A stretch of 64,000 nt of DNA from Linum tenue (GCA_946122785.1 CAMGYJ010000010.1:8283467-8347466), one strand, 5' to 3'; shown: positions 33,920 through 45,240, counted from the stretch's first letter. A program made the numbers and translations. The notes: generated by a model from the sequence alone, not told the origin.

Positions 33920-34174
33920 TTAGGTCATCTTCCGAAGCTTGCGTGGCACACTCGCGCTAGTCGCCGGCGATGATTGCAGAAGAAATCGGGGATGGGTGTC
34001 GAAGCTGCCCTGCGAAAAGGTTCCTCCCTGCCTGCCGCGCCCGAAGGTGTCAAAGCTGCCTTTCGAAAATGTTCCTCCCTGCGCCACGCCCGATGTCCCA
34101 GATGTTGACAGAATCTGGAGCTGGCGAATCGACTCCCCGCTGTTCGTCGGTGAGGAGAATCGAGAGATCGCCAT
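33920..34174 (-). CDS. Small unidentified open frame with an internal repeat
   Basis: 84 codons starting MAISRFSSPTNSGES, GC-richer than its surroundings. It contains a 17-residue tandem repeat: GGTFSKGSFDT... then GGTFSQGSFDT. No family was recognised. It could be the truncated first exon of a host gene cut off by the retrotransposon at 33899, or part of a transposon. Confidence 0.25.
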   Translation of the reverse strand: MAISRFSSPTNSGESIRQLQILSTSGTSGVAQGGTFSKGSFDTFGRGRQGGTFSQGSFDTHPRFLLQSSPATSASVPRKLRKMT

Positions 34175-34596
34175 GAACGGTTAGGGTTCTTGAGTTTTCT
34201 TTTGGGAAGTCGAGGGAAGGGTAAATGTGATTCGGGTTCGGGTGAAACCCCGATTTCATTTGAGGTTTTTTTTTACGTGTAAACACGGGATGGGTTTGTA
34301 AATAAAAAAAGCCACCTAGGCGGACACGTTAGCCATGACCTCTCAAATAATGCAAAACTAACGGTCAACGGTAGTCAACCATAATGAAAAAATACTTTGG
34401 GACACAATTGTCATATCGAATACTTTAGGACACAAATGGCACAAAGTTAATAGTACGGGTTTCCTAGTGGTATTAGCCCGTGTAATTATTATCAACTATT
34501 GATTTAATTTCAATTAATTAAAAATAGTAACAAGTGTGAACACAAACATATAGTGTACCTCAGGTCTACGCTAGTCTGTATATATATGGTTCAGGC
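34175..34596. other. No gene seen
   Basis: No coding region. The stretch 34390-34500, with repeated CTTTGGGACAC / TTTAGGACAC motifs, looks like decayed transposon sequence. Confidence 0.4.
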
Positions 34597-34620
34597 TAGC
34601 GTACGCCCGGGCGTACGCTA
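34597..34620. repeat. Perfect 24-bp palindrome
   Basis: TAGCGTACGCCC followed by its exact reverse complement. It lies within a short GC-rich piece (34588-34640) between AT repeats. The piece starts GGTTCAGGC, similar to the GGGTCAGAC start of the next element, so it may be a collapsed member of that family. Confidence 0.75.
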
Positions 34621-34658
34621 ACCTAGCGTATGCCCCATTGAGTTTTATATATATATAT

Positions 34659-34936
34659 GGGTCAGACTGGTGTGCGTCAGGCGTATACTATACGTCTGGT
34701 ACTACTAGTGAGATATCTCTATCTAGATCATGAATTAAATCGAGTTTGGGGTATGATACTATACCCTAACCTCTAATGGGTAAACCCCAGGCACCGATTT
34801 TCTAAACCCTAACCCGAAGTTTGATTTAATAAAAAACAAAAATTGACCGTTGAGATCGGCCGGAGCTCATCTAACCACATCTAACGGCTAGATCACCTAA
34901 CATATAGTATACGCCTGACGTACACCAGTCATCACC
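34659..34936. mobile_element. MITE in AT microsatellites
   Basis: 278 bp. Left end GGGTCAGACTGGTGTGCGTC; the right end read in reverse is GGTGATGACTGGTGTACGTC, and both continue AGGCGTATACTAT. The inverted repeat is therefore about 33 bp. AT repeats flank both sides. The interior is related to 27698-28049. No coding capacity. Its terminal motif resembles that of the 8.2-kb element at 35466. Confidence 0.8.
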
Positions 34937-34955
34937 ATATATATATATATATATA

Positions 34956-35431
34956 CAAGGTTCAAAAAGGCGCTAGGCGTAAGGCGGGCGTTGAGCCTTT
35001 GCCTTGCGCCTAGCTCGCCTAGGCGTAGACTAAGCGTGCCTAGGCGTTGGAAGAAAAATAGCTATTCGCACTGCATGATGAGTGAAATAATTATCTACAA
35101 CACTTCCTCACTTCAGTTAAAATGATTAATAACTTACTCAACACTTAATGACAAGAACATAGCTCACGAATTCATAGAATCATAGCTCAACAGCTCACAA
35201 AGTTCTTGAGCTATTGAAAATATTGCAATAGAAAATTGATTTCGTAGTTGATGTTAATTTTTGGCCTTTAATATTGACTTACTAGCTCCATCTAGTAATT
35301 TTCAGGAGAGACTTATATGTCGCCTTACTCCATGATGTGCTCTAGTATCTAATTAGGCGTGAAACCCCTAGGCGAGGCGTTTTGCCATTGCCTTGTGCCT
35401 AAGCGTGAGATTAAGCTTGCTTTTTTGAACC

Positions 35432-35434
<3 letters not shown>
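34956..35434. mobile_element. Inverted-repeat element rich in CTAGGCG motifs
   Basis: 479 bp, beginning CAAGGTTCAAAAAGGC and ending with the reverse complement of CATGGTTCAAAAAAGC. It sits between AT repeats. Subterminal regions are full of GCGCCTAG / CTAGGCG motifs. The ends and probable 8-bp AT duplication suit a hAT-type MITE, but the duplication cannot be proven in AT repeats. Confidence 0.65.
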
Positions 35435-35465
<31 letters not shown>

Positions 35466-35467
<2 letters not shown>

Positions 35468-35536
35468 GTCACACTCGTATGCGTCAGACACATACTATGC
35501 GACAGGATTTCTACACCGTAGATCTAATCTAACGGT
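35466..35536 (+). repeat. Left terminal inverted repeat of the 8.2-kb element
   Basis: Starts GGGTCACACTCGTATGCGTC and ends ATCTAATCTAACGGT. It pairs with 43591-43660. Confidence 0.75.
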
Positions 35537-36204
35537 GTTTATTAATTGGAATTAAATTATTTAATTTTTACAATTTTTAAATGATTAGTTGGTCCTATTA
35601 CTTTTTTATGCGTGCCCTTTAACCCCTAAACAAAATTTTCAACATATTTTCGAATTATAGTACCAAATTTTATTCTAATCATGTCTCCAATCCATCAAGT
35701 TACGTTTACTTTCAATCTGGGTGATCTATTCCTTTAGGCTTTAGCCACTCGTCTCACTCTCAACGCCCAAACTCCCTTTCCCATTTGCTTTTTGTGGTGG
35801 CTGACGAACCCTATCCTCTCATCCTGATTATCGATTGAAGCAATTGGCCTTTGTGCTTCTCATCGCTGTCTACGGATTAAGGGAGTGATCTGTTCGAGGA
35901 TTGAATCGTGTGCTCGAGAGGCGGGTGAGGAAGGGATGATCGGAGAATTGACCCGACGGTCTGATCGTCTCCAAACGATGGTGACAAGGGGTACCAGATG
36001 ATTTCATCATTGTCATGACATCCGTGACAGGAAAGACAGCGAACTCTCAAAGACTCCGTCTCACCGAAACCAGCACATCAGATCTCTCTCGCTGATCTCC
36101 TTGTGTTGATCGCCAATGGTGCGTTTAGATTCCAAAATCTGCTCTTCTCCGTTTTCGCCTGCCATGGAATTTGTTATTTGATTGACGATCCGGGTTTCTG
36201 CATG

Positions 36205-36490
36205 CTCCCAAGAAGGATAAGGCACCGCCGCCGTCGTCGAAGCCGGCCAAGTCCGGAGGAGGCAAAGCAGAAGAATAAGAAGTGGACCAAGGGTTAGCAA
36301 AGGAGAAGAACATGGTCTTTTTCGACCAGGGTACCTACGACAAGCTTCTCTATGAGGCTCCCAAGTACAAACTAAGCCAATTCGGCAGTGACCTGTTCGA
36401 GTTCGCGGAGTTAAGAAGGTGGCTCAGAAAGACATGCACCATCATCGAGTTCAGAGGGTTTGACGAGTTCAAGGACAGGCACGACAAGGT
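36205..36490 (+). pseudogene. eS25 fragment fused to an unidentified exon
   Basis: 36205-36374 encodes the N-terminal part of ribosomal protein eS25: a Lys-rich PKKDKAPPPSS start, then FDQGTYDKLL and EAPKYKL. A stop and a frameshift lie between (near 36294). Upstream, 36118-36120 ATG followed by GTGCGT looks like the original first exon and intron donor. Right after EAPKYKL the frame continues into unrelated sequence (SDLFEFAELRRWLRK, then EFRGFDEFKDRHDK) that ends at a splice donor, GACAAG-GTAATT, near 36490. Only about half of eS25 is present and it cannot be functional as a ribosomal protein. Confidence 0.72.
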
Positions 36491-36613
36491 AATTTTCCTT
36501 CATTGATTGGTTGCCTGTCTGATGCTCGATCATTTGCCGCAATGAATTTGGTTGTAGTTGCTTTTTATTTTGTAGGGGTTCCTCTATGTGTTCTGTGTTG
36601 CTCATGGGTAGGC

Positions 36614-36725
36614 AGGGCTCGTAAAATCGGAGGAGGTTTTGGAAGGGGTAGCAAGGCTTCGGGTTTCCAATGAGATCGAATTCGAAGAGCGGAGTTTTCT
36701 TGCATTGATGGATGTAGCAAAAGAG
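36614..36725 (+). pseudogene. Unidentified exon, likely same source as the fused exon
   Basis: Encodes KSEEVLEGVARLRVSNEIEF, then EERSFLALMDVAKE, and ends at a good donor (GAG-GTAAGG, near 36725). The acceptor side is an AG near 36612. It has the look of a real plant exon and may continue the gene whose exon ends near 36490. No family recognised. Confidence 0.4.
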
Positions 36726-37489
36726 GTAAGGCTCGAACCTTTAGAAACAGTGGGTCTGCGATCTGTTTGTCAGTTTTACAGCTTGACTAAATTGTTATGT
36801 GGTAGAGAAAAAAAATTCTTGATTGAAACCAACCAGGATTGCCCTGAGTAATTGATCGTAGCACAGCACCATCATGTCTATACTTTGGATATGGGTGGTT
36901 CATTAGAGCATCTTAATTTCGAAATGAACGATGGTCCATTTGATGTGATTAAACTGGATACGGTGATGATTAAACTGACCCTTGGGTTGTTCTAGGTGGA
37001 AGGTGTTTCAAATTGATTGTATAATTGTCAATGAAGATTAAGTACCTGATGGTGGTGGGGAGCAGTACGACTTTTAGCAGCATGAAGAGAAGGAATTCAG
37101 TCCGAGCCACTTGGATGCCGCCAGGTTAAGTTTCCTGGTAATTTCTTAAACTTCAAATTCGCGTTCTAAGTTTGTTGTAAGAACTAAAGGAACTTTTCAA
37201 TCTCTTAGTTTGACTAAGTTTCTATTCGCCATTCCTTCGGCAGGCATTCTCTGGAAACTTGTAATGGTATAGAACTTGGGGATGGTGCAGGTCGTGGAAC
37301 ATTAGGTATTCATTATGAATTCGAGCCTGTTGCTTTTCTTGACTGTGCCTCAGCCACTAGCTTTAGATAAACAAATTGGAACTGTTAAGCTATTGATTAT
37401 GAAATACTACTTGCAGGGTCACACTAAGAGTATCAGTGGATATTTGATAGTTCAACCGCCATTTCATGGAGTCATTATTAACACGATCG

Positions 37490-37700
37490 CCACTCTCTAA
37501 GCTTAGGGACAAGGCACTAAGATTAGCCATGGAACACATACACTATGAGGATGAGAACAGCAAGTAACTCTGCATTGGAAGTGTTGAAAAGTTTCTGTGT
37601 CTAATGGCCTACTGGGTGGAGGATCCCAATTCAAATGCATGTAAGAAGCACCTCGCTAGGCTCCCAGATTACTCTTGGGTTGCCGAAGATGGGTTCAAAA
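37490..37700 (+). pseudogene. Oxidosqualene cyclase (cycloartenol synthase-like) fragment
   Basis: The frame reads KLRDKALRLAMEHIHYEDEN, then [20 protein letters not shown], then [16 protein letters not shown]. This is the conserved middle part of plant 2,3-oxidosqualene cyclases, which make sterol and triterpene skeletons. About 65 of some 760 residues are present. A TAA replaces the expected Tyr codon after NSK (about 37564-37569). No other exon of the enzyme was recognised on either side. Confidence 0.85.
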
Positions 37701-38416
37701 GACTGCATTGTTCCCTTTAAAAAAAGACCGTACATTGTTTAGTTCATTTGGTCAAGAAACCCTTACTGTTCGTTGGGGAAAAAAACCCTTCACTAAACCT
37801 TTCCAACTTCTGTGTACATTGAAATCTGCTCACACTCAACATATAAGTATATACTGCAAACGACTCATAGATGGCTATACTTTCTATGTTTTTTTTCCTT
37901 ATTTCTTAATGTTATCTTGCCTAGGGTAACAATGACCTGACACCACGTACGAATTTTGTTTCAATGTGTGCTGAGAAGATTATTGAGACTGTCAATAATG
38001 CCCTGCCAGTGACTTGGTGCGGAATCCTTGCCAAATGACCTCCCAGATCTTAGTGCACTCCCCTTCGATGTTCTAGGTGCCTATAGAGAAGGTTTGGTCA
38101 TTATAAGAAACAAATTTCAGAGTCAAATTCGGAAAACCCACTGACCACTGTAACATAACTAAAGGCAGAGACAGAATAACCCATAAGACAAAGACATCAA
38201 ATCCTTCTTCAAGTTGTCCCGAATAACCCATAAGTTTTCTCCACATATGACATATGCCGCGTACTACTGTCAAAGCAATAGCAAGGCTATTGGAAGAAGA
38301 AGATGATCGGAAAAGGCTGAAATTTAAGAAAATCAACCCATATCAACTAACTGTTATCGCAGTAGAACAACTATGTAGCTCAATAGAAAATAACAGGAAA
38401 CAACAAATTGTTTTAC

Positions 38417-39107
38417 CATTGCCATTCTGCCAAACAAGGATGCAATCGTAGAGGGTTTACGATTTGGAGTAGTTCCACTTGCACCAGCTGCTTCCAGACT
38501 TTTTTGCAGTAAAAACAATAAAGCAGAAGTATTTGATAACCAGTATGTCATGTGGTCATTGTTATCTTCATTCTGCACCCAAAACCAGAGTTAAATATTT
38601 ACCTTCTCCTGATTCTAAGTTCCGAGTAAAATTTCTGATTGGAGAACAGCGCTAATCAGTTACCTCAATAGCAGAACCAATCATTCAAATGAGAATATTA
38701 AATATACTAGTCCTTTCTGCTTCAAAAGACTTCCAATGGAGGAGACACTTATAAATGGTAAATGACGCAACTGGCTTTCCTTGACTAAACCCAATTTTGC
38801 CCATGGGCCATAACACAGTTGATAAGAGTATCGATGCTCTCCTGTATGAGGAAAAAGATATGTAAGAGGAAACAAAACCATGCCAGATGGAACAAAAGTG
38901 CTTGGGAAAACATACATGTTGGCGTTCAATATGTGACCTCCTGAACTTGCTGTCCGACTCTGCACCATAAGATTTTGCACTCGGTGGTTCCTGCATACAG
39001 AAACTAGTTCTTTGTAATCATAAAGTATAAGCCATTTGTACTGTATGCAGATTATCAGGTAAGTGCATTACATTGACTCGATTCTCCTCGTTACCATTCT
39101 CCAAGCT
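38417..39107 (-). pseudogene. Class XI myosin fragment, four exons with introns
   Basis: Exons on the minus strand: 39107-39072 (SLENGNEENRVN), 38990-38916 (EPPSAKSYGAESDSKFRRSH...), 38841-38664 (ESIDTLINCV, then SQGKPVASFTIYKCLLHW) and 38572-38417 (NEDNNDHMTYWLSNTS...LFGRM). Each has GT-AG borders. Three keep the frame; the third exon has a 1-base frameshift and a TGA before MIGSAIE. Together they match the C-terminal tail/dilute-domain start of plant myosin XI, which moves organelles along actin. The motor, neck and rest of the tail are absent. Confidence 0.88.
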
Positions 39108-40379
39108 CTGCAATGGAAATGAAATGTTAATTAAAACTTGATCATTTTCCATCATATATCTTCGTTTCGAACGGATCTCTTTCTGGATAGTCACCCATCT
39201 ATTGACATTGCATCCTTATATAAATAGTATCAGGATTAACCATCACCATCAAGCGCATAAGAGGACAATGATTTCTAAAGTAAACCTATATTCAGCTATT
39301 ACTCTAATACTAAAGTCGGAGAATAAGATCAGGACCACACAACTCCAAGGAAAGCGTGGATCGATAAAGATTTCTCATCTCATTTTTGTTCCCAGACCCG
39401 TGGTTCAGAAATTCCAGAGAGACTTCTCTTTGGCCAAATCATAGTTGGTTTTTCAAGCATGCATATAGTATAGGAAAATGCGAGCAAAGCCTGTGCTTAC
39501 CTGGAAGAGAAGGTGAAGAGAGAAGAGCTGTTGTTCTTTGACAAGGAGGTTGAAGATGCGCCTAGATTTGATGACGAAATAATAATGTCAAGCCCTAAAC
39601 AAAAGAGAGTAGCCCTAGACTTGAGTAACATATATCTACAGGAAGAAACCACCAGAACAGCCCAGAATATGTAAAATCAATCAAGAAGCTAACCAATCAA
39701 AAGACAAATGAGGGAAACCCTACTCAGAGTCCCAATCACCCATATCTTCACAATGAAAGCCCAGCTCGCTTACAAGAGACACCTGAACTCCTGAAATAAT
39801 GTGGTAAGGGTATAATTAAAAATGACAGCCTAGAATTCTAGGCAGAGTAACGCACTTCTTTTGTTCAAGTATGTAATCTGATAGAATATACCCAAAGTTC
39901 AGCTTCAACTTTTCTTTTACCAAGAGCCTCATTAGTGAACCCACGAACCAAGCCTCCTAGTCTGTATCGCAATATGCTGGGAACGTTCCTCAGCTGCCAA
40001 AAGAAATTCCCAGAAATCAGATTACAAAACGGGATGACACTTAGCTCTTGGAAGCAGAAAGAAGCAGAGGGATACTATTAAACTCCCACTCGCAAAGCTA
40101 CAAAATCAGATGGCCTGACCGTTAAGTGACAACAGTTATGACAGACACACACGAAAACACCCTAAAAACAGGCAATGAAGACAGATTTCTGATGACCCGT
40201 TGATCGAACATGCTACCCGAAAGAGATCAAAATCGAGCGAATAGTCAATGAAAGGAGATTTTGAACTGCAGGTGAGACATCGTTGGATCGCATACATCAA
40301 TGGTTTCTTTCAATTAATCAAAGCTGAATCGCGATGGTTTCTTTCAATGAATCAAAGCTGAATCGGGACGATGAAAGTG

Positions 40380-40640
40380 TAGTGACTCAGAAGCTTACCT
40401 TCTTCGACTGATTCGTTATGCGAGATGCATACGCCATAGATCCCAGAAACCGTGATCTGGCGCTCCGCGTCCTCATCATCATGCAGATCGAGGGCAAGCT
40501 TCGGCCGCCGGAAAAGTGAACCAGATTCGCTGACCCCAAATCGACCAGATTTTCCCGAAACATCAAACGGAGAAGGAGAATGGAAAGTGATAATGAAAGG
40601 ATTCTGTTTCAGTGGAATGGGAAACTTTGAAAAGAAGTGA
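40380..40640 (-). pseudogene. Unidentified coding-like fragment
   Basis: On the minus strand a GC-richer stretch reads DVSGKSGRFGVSESGSLF, then RRPKLALDLHDDEDAERQIT, and ends near a GT donor (GAAG-GTAAGC, about 40400). It resembles a first coding exon or leader of a plant gene. The family was not recognised. Confidence 0.3.
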
Positions 40641-40696
40641 AAAGTTGTTTTGGCGGATAAAACAAAGTTTCTGAAAAAATAAGAGGGAGAATTCAA

Positions 40697-42713
40697 AAGT
40701 TGTTTTGATTTTTTACTCCCGCGATGAGTTTATTTCTTATTTCAAACTAGCGGGAAATTTATATGTAATTAAACTGATTCAAGTTCTTTTTATTTTTGTA
40801 TCATTAGTTCATAAATTATAATTAGCTTATGTTATTTAACAGTAAATGGTAGTAAAAAAACTATATTAAATGGCGCCAACAACTAATTTTCTTATAGGTT
40901 TCTGGTCGTTAGTTGTCAAGTTTGACCTTAAACTTCCATGTATGTTGGAGATGTTGGCTGATGGTAGTGGAAGTTCACCACGAATTAAGTTTGAAAAGAT
41001 TTGGGTTTATGACAATTAAATATAACCCAAAAGATAATTGTCAATTTATGTATTTTTGGTCTGATCGAGTGGTACGGTATCTTAATCATTGCATTTTACA
41101 TTATTAAAATAGATTCAAGATTAGAATGATTGGTTGTTTACAAAATTGTCGTCTCTACCTATTCTAGTATTTCGTTTTCCTTTTTTCATTGCTTAAGATC
41201 ATTGATTCATTCATAACCTTCCAAAAGAAACAAATTAGTCTTCAACCAAGTTATTAATTATAACAACTGGTTTGATAACAAAGCGGAGACCAGAGCAAGG
41301 GAAAGAAGCAGAGGAGTCTGGCAGCATGAGACTTTGATAGGGACGACCACGATGAAGGGAACAATGGCGGTCGGATTTATTAGGGTAAGTCGTGAACAAA
41401 AGGAGAATGAGAGAGGAGAGGCGAGAGCTTTTTTCAGTGGTGTGGGACAAGTGACCTCCATTGAAAGAGCCGGTCAAAATATTGGGTGGATAAAATGATG
41501 TTTTCTAGAAAAAGTGGGAGGACATTTTGAATTTTATTTTCAATGATTATTTGTGTTTCTAACGAAGAAATCACATGTGTTTAATCCTGAGGATACCCCA
41601 GGGTTAAATAATGAGAAAAAGTTTTACTATTTTTGAATTTTGTTTAAAGTTAAGGATATCCCAATCGAGATTGGACATTTAGTCTCTCTCGACTTTGCGA
41701 TACTCAACATGTATAGTATAATTGTAACGTTATTTATGTCTTTTAGTGTGCTATGCTCTATTGACATTATCGTACTTCAAATCTTTATAAAGAGTCCATC
41801 TCGCACTTACACTCTTTCTTCTCTAGCTAGCTACCAAATAACGACATAATAGCTGTTATATTAAAGAAAAGTGTAACATTACCCATGAATGAAAACAAAT
41901 CATATTTTTAGTTCTTACTCATGTGTAACGAGAGGTTTGTGATATATTATTCCTCAAGGAGAAGCAAGATACAATAAAAAAATGTCAAATCTAGACTCCG
42001 AGTTAGGTAAAAATACATTTGCTACTAATCACTAAGCTAGTTTGTCCATATAAGATAGTGTAGCTCATGCTACGAACTTCTAGTAACACAATCACGATTC
42101 TTAGTTTAGTTACATTCACACAATCCTTAGTTTAGATTCATTCATCTATTAATAGGAAAATGATAAAGTTATAGTGAATGCAATCATATATTGTGCATCA
42201 TAGCCTTTGCCATATACATATATAAAACACAAAATGAAATTAGGAAACTCTTCCCTCTTCAAACATATACTTTCACTCATGCTTATCTAGACTCCCAATT
42301 AGGTATATCTACTAGGTAACATGGAAATGTGTATTGCCCAAATGCATGTAGATAACTTGTTCATATAACATAATCACGATAGAGCCATTGTCTTCTCTAC
42401 CAAAATTGTCGTTGTCTCCTTTTTTTTTTTTTTTTTTTGCTCTGATTTCGTAATTATTTTTGTTGTTATCATCGATTCTTTTATAACAGCTCTAAGATGT
42501 CATGAGTTCCCTAGCCCTTTCCTAGTTTAGTGTTATGTTTTAATTTTGCAACAAATCATTTTTATTGTATAGAAAAAATTGTAAGTGTGTGGAATCAAAA
42601 ATCTTGTATAGCATCGATGGGGAAAATGGCTCCTTTTAATGACCAAGATGGCTGTTCGACAATCCATAGCCTCTCAATATTTTAATTTTTTTCATCTGTC
42701 CGCTTCCCAAATT
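40697..42713. other. AT-rich interior of the 8.2-kb element, no gene seen
   Basis: No supportable coding region. Contains an 18-20 T run at about 42418-42438 and several short chance frames. Confidence 0.45.
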
Positions 42714-43057
42714 TCAGCTACGCCTACGGAACGACGCCGTCTCTGGGCCATTCTCGCTTAAGCAACAAGCACAAAACGATGGCGTTTTGTCATGTATCTT
42801 CGTCTTCTCCCGACGCCCCAAATCCCCAATCATCCAGTTGCCGCTGCCGTAATCTGACGAACGTCTCTCTTCTCCGACAACCCCACGACACCATCCCACC
42901 GTTGTCTCTCTTACCCGGCGAACCCACGTCACTGTCCCAGAGCCAATCCCACCAACGTCTCTCCTCTCCGGCAACCCTACGTTCCCAGCGAAATCCCCTT
43001 TCTCCCATCAAGCTTTTGAACAATAGACGCACAAGCCCTTTTCCCTCTCCAGTTTAA
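42714..43057. other. GC-richer coding-like patch, strand uncertain
   Basis: Open on both strands for about 80-90 codons, Ser/Pro-rich on the plus strand and Arg/Gly-rich on the minus strand. Its base composition stands out from the surrounding AT-rich DNA, as expected for another captured exon or leader. No domain recognised. Confidence 0.25.
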
Positions 43058-43590
43058 CATATGCAATCGCCCAGATCCAATTCCATCCTAGGCTAAATTT
43101 TTTTGGCCAACTGAACTCCCTATCTGTCGGAGCTCGACTCCCACAGCCGCATCAATGAATCACCGATCGTGACAGTCCCAACTCATCTGCGTTAACCAAC
43201 CGCCGACATTCCAAAATAGAAGTCGATCATTCAATCAGCGTGGGTTTGATGGTTATTGGGTTTTGATGATGATGGTCAAAGTAAGGGCTGGCTATGGGGT
43301 ACTTTGGATGAACGGATGATGACAAATTGACAATGGCATTTTTTTTTAAGGAGAGCCGAATTGGGATTTGGGGGGTGTGGGATGTTGATGATAAGATGAA
43401 CAAATTAATATGGAACTTTTGTTTTTTAGCTTATATAAATTTTGGGTGTTCAATAACAAATCTTTAGGAAATAAGGTATCATACGAGAAAATATAACGAC
43501 AATTATTATTAGAGGACTTCATAGCACGTATGATTATTTAAGGGGTGCAAGTAGTATTTATTATTATTTATTTTTTCATAATTTATAATG

Positions 43591-43660
43591 ACCGTTAGAT
43601 TAGATCTACGGTAGAGAATCTTGTCGCATGCTATGCGTCAGGAGCATACGAGTCGTATCC
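43591..43660 (-). repeat. Right terminal inverted repeat of the 8.2-kb element
   Basis: Read on the minus strand it starts GGATACGACTCGTATGCTCC and ends ATCTAATCTAACGGT, pairing with 35466-35536. Confidence 0.75.
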
Positions 43661-45020
43661 ATATATATATATATATATATATGCTATACTGATTGCTACA
43701 TATTCTATTACTAACTAAAGAACTGTTTGATCACCTAAATCAAATCTAATGGCGCCTTGTCATGCATTCAATGATATCTAATACTGCGGCTCTATGCCTA
43801 ACTCTCTGGGAGAGCGATACCAGGCTTAGTGTACCGATGATGCTCAATGCATCTACTGGTGATGTTGCATGCATCTACTGGATATAGCCGGGGAGTGCAT
43901 GACTTGGCAACTTAAATGCTAAAATACACGTAATTTGGCTAACACCATTGTATGCATATGTATGTGTATGTGCATATGTGTAGTGATATGTTCTCAATTG
44001 GTTACTGCATCGTGATGATTATGTGTAAGGGATGAAAGAACAAAGTGAATCTGAATGATCGGTCATGTTGGATAAAGGAAACAGGAAAAGGGTTTGACTT
44101 CACTAGATACTATGTGTGTTGATACTGTTGGTAGGTTAGCTTTTACTCATTGAGGTGACGTCTCACCTATGTGTGTGTTTTGTTACCTTTTTCGTTTAGG
44201 ATTCTTTTTTCCTTTTTGGTGTTTTGATTAGGTTTATTTTTCCAAACCTATTTATTGTAAACACAGAATTTAAAGATGAAGATTATGTTGAATTGAAAAA
44301 AAAACTTTTTCGATTTATTGAGTTGTTATTCTTGAATTTTTTCCTTGTTTGTTGGTGGATCCAGCATTCGATTGAGCTCTATACGTGGCATGAAAATATC
44401 ACTTTATGATGTTACCATGTATTGTCAAATCCACTATGAACTAGGTATGGAAGTATGGGAAGTTATGAGTTGTAGTAATTAGGTAGTTCGGATTTGCTTA
44501 GATTAAACATAATTTCATCATGGGCATTCCTCATTTGTCTTAGAAGAGGTTGCCAAGGTTGACATATATGCTCATCTCTTTTGAAGTATCTGATCTAAGT
44601 TTTAATTTTCTTGCTGTTGTGTTTCTCATCCATTCAAAAGTAATGGTTGTTTATTAATATGCAGATTTAGTTCAAGTAGTTCGACATTGTTTCGTCTTCC
44701 TCTTTCCCTCTCACTTATCGTCCCCAACTCCAACCCAACATCCTAAGGTACCACAATGGTGTTCACCATCACAATCAGACTTTCAAGCGGGGTCTCTACA
44801 ACTGCAACTTGTGGTCCCATCTCCGACCAATTGACCAATCATGCTGCTTGCTGTATTCCCATCTCTGTTTGTGCTTTTCATCTCCAACTCCACTGATTGC
44901 TGGTAATTTTTAGCTCCATCTCACTAAGTAAAGGTTCCTTTTTCCCGAGGAGATCCCATTTCCTCTTCTCGGTGAAATCTAAGCAATGTGCACGCTTCCT
45001 CCTCTTCTATGTTTGTGATC
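43661..45020. other. No gene seen
   Basis: Starts with an AT microsatellite (to about 43682). A 61-codon frame at 44224-44409 has no recognisable content. No gene or element was supported. Confidence 0.45.
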
Positions 45021-45240
45021 TTATTGATTACTTATAGATGATCGATTTTAGCGTGTTGTTTTGTCTATCATTAAACCCAAAATGAAATTGATTTTGGAAG
45101 TCGAATAATCTCTAGATTATTGATTGCTTATAGATGATTGATTTTAGCGTGTTGTTTTTTCTATCATTAAACTCAAAATGAAATTGATTTTGGAAGTCGA
45201 ATAATCTCTAGATTATTGATTCTTTGTAGATGATTGATTT
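45021..45240. repeat. Tandem repeat, 2.3 copies of 96 bp
   Basis: Units start at 45021, 45117 and 45213 with TTATTGATT. The first two copies are nearly identical over 96 bases (ATTTTAGCGTGTTGTTTT, then AAATGAAATTGATTTTGG). The third is cut at about 45240. Confidence 0.9.

Larger units (their letters stand above)
35466..43660. mobile_element. 8.2-kb inverted-repeat element carrying host gene fragments (Pack-MULE-like)
   Basis: 70-bp terminal inverted repeats at 35466-35536 and 43591-43660, with the inner 20 bases (ending CTAATCTAACGGT) identical. Outside both ends lie AT microsatellites, so the site duplication cannot be read. Inside are pieces of eS25 and oxidosqualene cyclase (plus strand), myosin XI (minus strand) and unidentified exons, all broken, some with introns. 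No transposase was recognised. Multi-gene capture between inverted repeats is the mark of Pack-MULEs. The alternative is two separate MITE ends that happen to bracket a gene-relic region. Confidence 0.55.
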
